A DNA stretch of 64,000 nt from Blepharisma stoltei (Eukaryota > Ciliophora > Heterotrichea > Heterotrichida > Blepharismidae), in NCBI GenBank assembly GCA_914767885.1, contig CAJZBQ010000028.1, positions 248,001-312,000 on the forward strand. Reading direction: 5' to 3'. The notes under the pieces were generated by a model that was not told the origin of the DNA, did no database searches, and saw only the letters and a list, made by a program, of their open reading frames with translations. Shown here piece after piece: positions 59,501 to 64,000 of the stretch (the first letter of the stretch is position 1; each line of letters begins with the position of its first letter). The position numbers were made by a program, and so were the translations under genes.

Positions 59501-60594
59501 TTCCTTGGACTTCTTTGAAGACGACGAAATCTCCGTCCTGGTAAGTGTGTCTTTTTTCATCATGGACTGTCACAATGCCAGGGTTTTCTTGGCTGATGTC
59601 ACTGATAAGGAAAGATCTGGTATAAGGTTTTACCCTGTGTAGCCCTATAAGGGCAGATGATTCCAGTGGAATCATCGAGTTGGCCCAACCAACAAACGAG
59701 TTGGTCCGACCAACGCACTAAGTTGGTTGGACCAACTCGATGATTCCACCGGGAATCATCTGCTCTTATAGGGCTACACAGGGTAAAACCCTATATCTTC
59801 TCCAGTCTTATCAAAGCACACGAATTCTGGGCCGAAATCGACAAATCCGTAGCCAGAAGCACCCCAAGATTCGCAAGAAATGAAGCCAATAGCAGGGGAA
59901 TGGGTTCTACAGAAGTTATTGACTCTTGCAATAGTTGCTGGGTCAGATTCTGATAGGAAAACTACGTTGAATTTTGATAGAAATTCTTCATCAAGAGCTC
60001 CTTCTTTTAAGTCAACTTTTACGTATGGGTTAAGTTCCTGGACCTTACTCCCCCCTCCGTGAGTGAACAAAAAATTTTGTTCACTCACTGTAAAAATTGG
60101 AAAGCAAATATGAATTTAATTTGTAAAATTTATGTTTTAAAACGCAATTCGTTTAAAATTAAACAGAATTAACTCTAGATTTCATTATAATAATTATCAT
60201 CTATATATCAAAACTTTTTTCCATAAAAAAATTTTCTATAAAAAAGATTTTGTTCACTCACTGAGGGTGGGTTTTTGGGAAAAAATAGGAATTTTTATAA
60301 TGGTTTTGTTTACTCACGGAGTAGGGGGTTAGGGAAAGTTGCCTGACCTCTTGTACGAGTTCCTACATCTTCTGGGGAAAGATAAAAGTTAGTTCCAAGG
60401 TCATTTATTGAGACCAAAGCATCATCGTGGAGGGTTACTGCACCTGGACCAGCTAAGACGAGATTTTTCGCTGTTTCAACTCCAACACCTCTGAGACCTG
60501 AAACTAAAACTTTCATTTGGATGAGCTTGCCCATCATTTCCATGCCAAAGGTTCCGATCTGACGAGAGTAAAGGTTAGTATCAATGCCTGCCAT
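56033..60594 (-). CDS. UBA1: ubiquitin-activating enzyme E1
   Basis: Activates ubiquitin with ATP and passes it to E2 enzymes. Removing MITE-A (60048-60331), a palindromic IES (59623-59795), R12 (56999-57476) and R11 (56439-56993) gives 1,023 residues, close to the usual 1,020-1,060. Motifs: N-terminal YSRQIGTFG and [22 protein letters not shown]; second adenylation domain [34 protein letters not shown]; catalytic Cys in [11 protein letters not shown]-terminal ubiquitin-fold domain ending IPVIKYTF. All key residues seem present after removal. Confidence 0.96.
56439..56993 (+). mobile_element. R11: SINE-like insertion with (ACTT)n at 5' end
   Basis: 555 bp flanked by TGAGTACAAATAATGGC (56422-56438 and 56977-56993), 17 bp perfect. 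3' end preceded by a hairpin (GAGAGAAAATTGGC...) and ATGCCATTTTATTTA. Removal restores [10 protein letters not shown] of UBA1. Confidence 0.9.
56441..56560. repeat. (ACTT)n microsatellite
   Basis: About 28 ACTT units with a short ACT interruption, within the first 120 bp of R11. Confidence 0.95.
56999..57476 (+). mobile_element. R12: SINE-like insertion next to R11
   Basis: 478 bp flanked by GCAGTGC (56992-56998 and 57470-57476). Contains the shared core (57329-57393); 3' end CACACCATTTACAT. It lies only five bases from R11 in UBA1. The repeat has no TA. Confidence 0.75.
59623..59795. other. palindromic TA-flanked IES in UBA1
   Basis: 173 bp; almost the whole element is an inverted repeat with ends GGTTTTACCCTGTGTAGCCC and centre GAGTTGG...CCAACTC. 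Excision at TA joins KTGED to [10 protein letters not shown]. Confidence 0.85.
60048..60331 (-). mobile_element. MITE-A copy A13, internally deleted
   Basis: 284 bp, flanked by TTA; about 100 bp of the interior next to the hairpin is missing. Removal joins GQATFP to KVQELNPYV in UBA1. Confidence 0.92.
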
Positions 60595-60831
60595 TAATTA
60601 TTTACAAGTTTTAATACGTGTATTAGATATAGTCAAAATATGGCCAGATATGATAAGGTCAACAGATTTTGATAACACCTGCTTGAGTAGAAATCAAGAA
60701 ATTGCTGGAAAACTTTATAGTTTTTAAGAAATATGGAAATTAAAAGGAAAGAGGAATTTATCATACTTGAAAGCACTGATGGTTTTGCTGATATTTTCGA
60801 AAAATTATTTAAAATAAAAATTTTGATTTAA

Positions 60832-61222
60832 CTCCCCCCCCCCCCTCCGTGAGCGAACAAAACCATTAGAAAAAATCGCCATTTTTTGACCAAAAACCCA
60901 CCCTCCGTGAGCGAACAAAAATTTTTTTAATAGAAAAAATTTTTAATGGAAAAAAAATTTTGATATATAAGTGATAATTAGTATAATGAAATCTAGAGCT
61001 AATTCTGTTTAATTTTAAACAAATTGCGTTTTAAAACATAAATTTTGCAAATTAAATTAATATTTGCTTCCAATTTTTGCAAATTAGGATTTTTTTAAAT
61101 TTCGAAAAAAATATTTTTTATAAAATTTATATATAAATTTTTTTTTAAAAAAAAAAATTAACCCCCCTCCGTGAGTGAACAAAATTTTTTTTGTTCGCTC
61201 ACGGAGGGGGGGGGGGGAGTAA
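60832..61222 (+). mobile_element. MITE-A copy A14 (intergenic)
   Basis: 391 bp intact copy flanked by TAA between UBA1 and the last gene. Very close to copy A2 in sequence. Confidence 0.92.
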
Positions 61223-61361
61223 GTAAATTGTAGTGAAATGAATTAATTTTGTTAAAATCATTATGCAAACAAGCTTCCCAATGCCTTTAGCCGAAATGGT
61301 CCATTTTAGGCTAGACACATCAAAGCTACAGTCTAATTTGGATTTTCTGTGAAATTTAGCT

Positions 61362-64000
61362 ATGAGTTCCAAAACTGATTTGGAATCCACTCCTGTTGAA
61401 GCCGGAACTATGTATTTGCCCGTGCCTTGGCGAATCAAAGTGGATCGATCCAGAGGTCTATAGGCCCGACACGTTGACAAATATGGTGGCAGCTCTGGAC
61501 AAGGCTACCCCGTAGTGGACGTAAACGTTATAAATAACTTAAGATTTAAGATTACGATTTCGAATCCACTAAATCACTTTTTCAGTCAGAACTGATTCAA
61601 TTTGACTCAGAAATCTCTGAATTGAAGAAACTTGAGCCAAAAATAGCTATATGCCAGGCTAAAATCATTGAATTTCAAAGCCTAAAAGGAAAAATTGACT
61701 CATGGGATGACAGGTTCAGAAGCCTTGAAGAAAAGATATTTAATATCCAGCATGAAACGAATGCAAATTTAAAAGAATTATCGAATACTATAGAAACTAA
61801 AGTTGCCAGTACTAAAACTGAATTCGAAACTACTCTAAATATCGTTCAGAGAAATTTAGACGAAAAATATTCAAAGGAATTTGAAGAATTTGATAACACT
61901 AATTTCGAAAATTTTACACGGTTAGAAAATATCATAAATAATGAGCTTGCAAAGCGGTGCACTGCGAAAATGGTTAAAAAGCTTATAAAAACGGAGCTAC
62001 TTAAAAACTTATCGAAAAATACAGAATTAGAGCAAAATCAAATAGAAAATGAATTTGATGAAAAAAAAAACAAAGAAAAAATTGATGAAAAAGAAGAGGA
62101 TAATGAAGAGAGAATCAATTAGGGATTAATATGGGGATTATTTCAGTCACTAGCTGGCCGAGTTTCAGCTTCACGCTTCATGTGGTGTTTCCTTCATGAT
62201 CACCAAAAATGGTGAGTCGTGTTCTGACGGGAAGACTCATTCTAACCTTCTTTGACCAAAATTTGCAGCAAAGGACTCTCCTGACCCATGATAGTACTCA
62301 GGGTATAAGGTAAAGGTCTGATGCCTCCTTCTGTAACTGCCTCTGCTATTTGCAGGCAGAATGTTGCTCCAGAAGTGCCTGCTATGCGTCATCGTCGGTC
62401 TCTTGTCTGTGGGAGCCTAGTCAGCCCAGGCCTGCACCCACCCTGAAAACTTCTCCATCTTCGGACCGTAGCCCTTCAGAAGTCACTACTCTGTCCCCAT
62501 AAAATTGTGGATATTCTCTCGCCCCCATTTCTGATGAAGGAAGTGGATAATGAAGAAGATTTAGAAAATTATAATATTAGTGAAATTTATTTAAGGCTAG
62601 GGAATTTAGAAAAAAAATTGAATTTAGACTTTGATTATAAACACAAAACAGATTTTCCTCAAAGACATGGAAGATTTTTAGAAAATACAAGTGAAAGCAG
62701 TAAAGCTGAAAATTTGAGTGATTTTCAATTGAAGTTTATTAGAATAGTAAATGAAATCAATGATTTAAGAGAACTAGTAAACTCATTTTCAAGCCAAATA
62801 ACAAATTCCCATAACGGGATGCCGATGTCTACAGTAGATTTGAATGCGCTTGAAGACCTGGAAAATAAAATCTCACATATGGAGTCTCTCCATGCGAAAA
62901 ACTTTGAAGACCTAAATCATCAAATTTTTTAATCTGCAATAAACTAGTTCAACTCCAAAGTTTAGACTTATAATAATAGCATTATTCATTTTATAAGCAG
63001 ATTTCACAGGATTGTCGAAGACAATATTGGTTAATTTAATATAAGTCAGATTATTTAAAAAATGAAATTTCCTCATCAGGAAGCCCGACTTCTAAAAGAA
63101 GACAAAAGCCAGCATACACACTTTCAGCTAAAAGTGTTCACTCCTTATCTAATTTAGAACAAAATGTATCTGCACAAGTGGAATCTATTAGTGAAAAACT
63201 TAATTCAGATATTGAGTCCATCAAAAAAGAAATTTCAACGATACAAAATAACCTAACCCTAAAGGTTTTCCGAGCTGAACTTGAAGAAATTTTAACGAAA
63301 TTAAATAAACAAAACCGCACAAATCTAAAAGATTAGATTAGATTAAAATTATAGCGGGTATGGGGGTTTTATTTCAGCCCCTCGCCGTCCAACGGATAGC
63401 TTCGCAGTGACGCTAAGCGCTATCCTCACACCACCCTTTTTCCCTTCTTACGTCACCAAAAAATGGTGACGTCGAAGGTCTTCGGGGAAGCCACCCCACC
63501 CAGTCATGGTCTCCGAATCTCAGTAGAAAGCTCCTTTAACCTCCGACAGGGCTCAGAGTACAGGGGAAACGCCTTCTGCCTTCTCCATGGCCTGTCAGAA
63601 CCGTATCACAGGTTCAGTAATGCTCCCATGGAGTGGTATCGGGACTTTGCGCCAGTAGGGTCGTCTTGCAGGTAAGGAAAAAAGACCAGGGCTAGCCCCA
63701 GGTCAAAAACCCGCCCCGGAGAACTATCGCCATGTGGCTTGCCTTTCCTGGGCCTGGATCAACTTACAGGTCACCAGGAGTCCACGTCAGATCACGCCAT
63801 TTTAATAACTCTAAATCAAAAAGAAGAAACCCAAAATCGTGATGGGACACCAGGCCACGATTTAAAATCTCTTGAAGGAAGAGTCAATTCAATGTGAATG
63901 AGTCTTGAAAAAATTCATAAAATGGAAGAAGCCTTCCAAAAGGTGGTAAATGAAAATATTGAAACCAAAATTCATAAGTTTGATGATAAATTAGATAATC
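61362..64000 (+). CDS. coiled-coil protein (3' end beyond window)
   Basis: Start MSSKTDLES. Removing R13, R14, an IES (62932-63053) and R15 leaves one open frame of about 468 residues to the window edge. Almost entirely coiled coil (LKKLEPKIAICQAKII, YLRLGNLEKKLNLDF, EKLNSDIESIKKEIS), with Ser-rich linkers and TGA as Trp in NSM(W)MSLEK. Each R junction is bridged in frame by collapsing its direct repeat. No family recognised; a structural protein is likely. Confidence 0.78.
61392..61570 (-). mobile_element. R13: short SINE-like insertion
   Basis: 179 bp flanked by TTYGAATCCACT (61380-61391 and 61559-61570). 5' end on minus strand AACGTTTACGTCCACTACGG, 3' end CCGGCTTCAAC: same limits as R7. 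The repeat has no TA. Confidence 0.85.
62113..62559 (+). mobile_element. R14: SINE-like insertion
   Basis: 447 bp flanked by GGATAATGAAGARGA (62098-62112 and 62545-62559). 5' part shares ATGGGG..TTATTTCAG with R15. Removal restores EEDNEE|DLENYN. Confidence 0.82.
62932..63053. other. TA-flanked IES
   Basis: 122 bp with stops in frame; excision at TA keeps the coiled-coil frame (NHQIF|YLKNEISSS). A second TA pair is also in frame. Confidence 0.6.
63330..63815 (+). mobile_element. R15: SINE-like insertion
   Basis: 486 bp with a short flanking repeat TCTAAA (63324-63329 and 63810-63815). 3' end CACGCCATTTTAATAA. Removal gives NRTNL|NQKEETQ in frame. The weak repeat makes exact ends uncertain. 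Confidence 0.7.

Noticed and set aside
61199-61480. Minus-strand ORF beginning MSTCRAYRP
   Set aside because: It spans R13 and MITE-A sequence and overlaps the plus-strand coiled-coil gene start.
3819-63815. R elements as spliceosomal introns
   Set aside because: Junctions lack consistent GT..AG, and confirmed introns here are 15 nt; the direct repeats point to DNA insertion.
1-64000. TAG as glutamine (an older proposal for Blepharisma)
   Set aside because: Long conserved genes contain no internal TAG and some end at TAG; the single eIF4G case is better treated as an anomaly.

Overview
This window looks like germline (micronuclear) DNA of a heterotrich ciliate, most likely Blepharisma. Four observations support this. 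(1) TGA is read as Trp at conserved positions in many genes and never ends one; stops are mostly TAA with a few TAG. (2) Confirmed introns are 15 nt long with GT..AG ends. (3) The DNA is AT-rich, gene-dense and conventionally eukaryotic. (4) Almost every gene is broken by DNA whose exact removal restores a conserved reading frame, as expected of internal eliminated sequences (IESs). The species is inferred, not proven. Layout, left to right: an ABCC transporter running off the left edge (-), proteasome PSMD6/Rpn7 (-), an aldose-1-epimerase-like protein (+), two coiled-coil proteins (-), CPSF3/CPSF73 (+), NAD synthetase (+), ribosomal protein eS27 (+), a DYRK2-like kinase (-), a secreted coiled-coil protein (-), an LRR/coiled-coil protein (+), VPS35L (-), a hypothetical (+), ATAD3 (-), a coiled-coil protein (-), an eIF4G/MIF4G protein (+), three unknown proteins (-), a large formin (-), ANP32 (+), a hypothetical (+), an AGC kinase (+), a basic protein (-), a DHHC palmitoyltransferase (-), a cyclin-Y-like protein (-), UBA1 (-), and a coiled-coil protein running off the right edge (+). 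These are unlinked housekeeping genes; no operon or shared pathway is evident. Inserted DNA falls into classes. (a) Short unique TA-flanked IESs of about 50-200 bp. (b) MITE-A, about 14 copies, intact ones 340-390 bp, with CTCCCCCC-type ends, a duplicated end motif, a terminal hairpin and TTA/TAA direct repeats. (c) MITE-B, 2 copies of 539 and 565 bp, with the same architecture but a different motif. (d) MITE-C, 2 copies of about 200 bp with 9-12 bp duplications. (e) One 2.36 kb Merlin/ISXO2-like transposon with inverted repeats of about 600 bp. (f) Fifteen GC-richer SINE-like elements (R1-R15), each bracketed by a 6-17 bp direct repeat, fourteen of them inside coding sequence. After subtracting the listed insertions and introns, every complete interrupted gene has a length that is a multiple of three, which supports the assigned boundaries. 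The most notable observation is class f. Removing the element plus one direct repeat restores each gene, but six of the fifteen repeats contain no TA, so excision at TA alone, the usual rule for such IESs, does not explain them.
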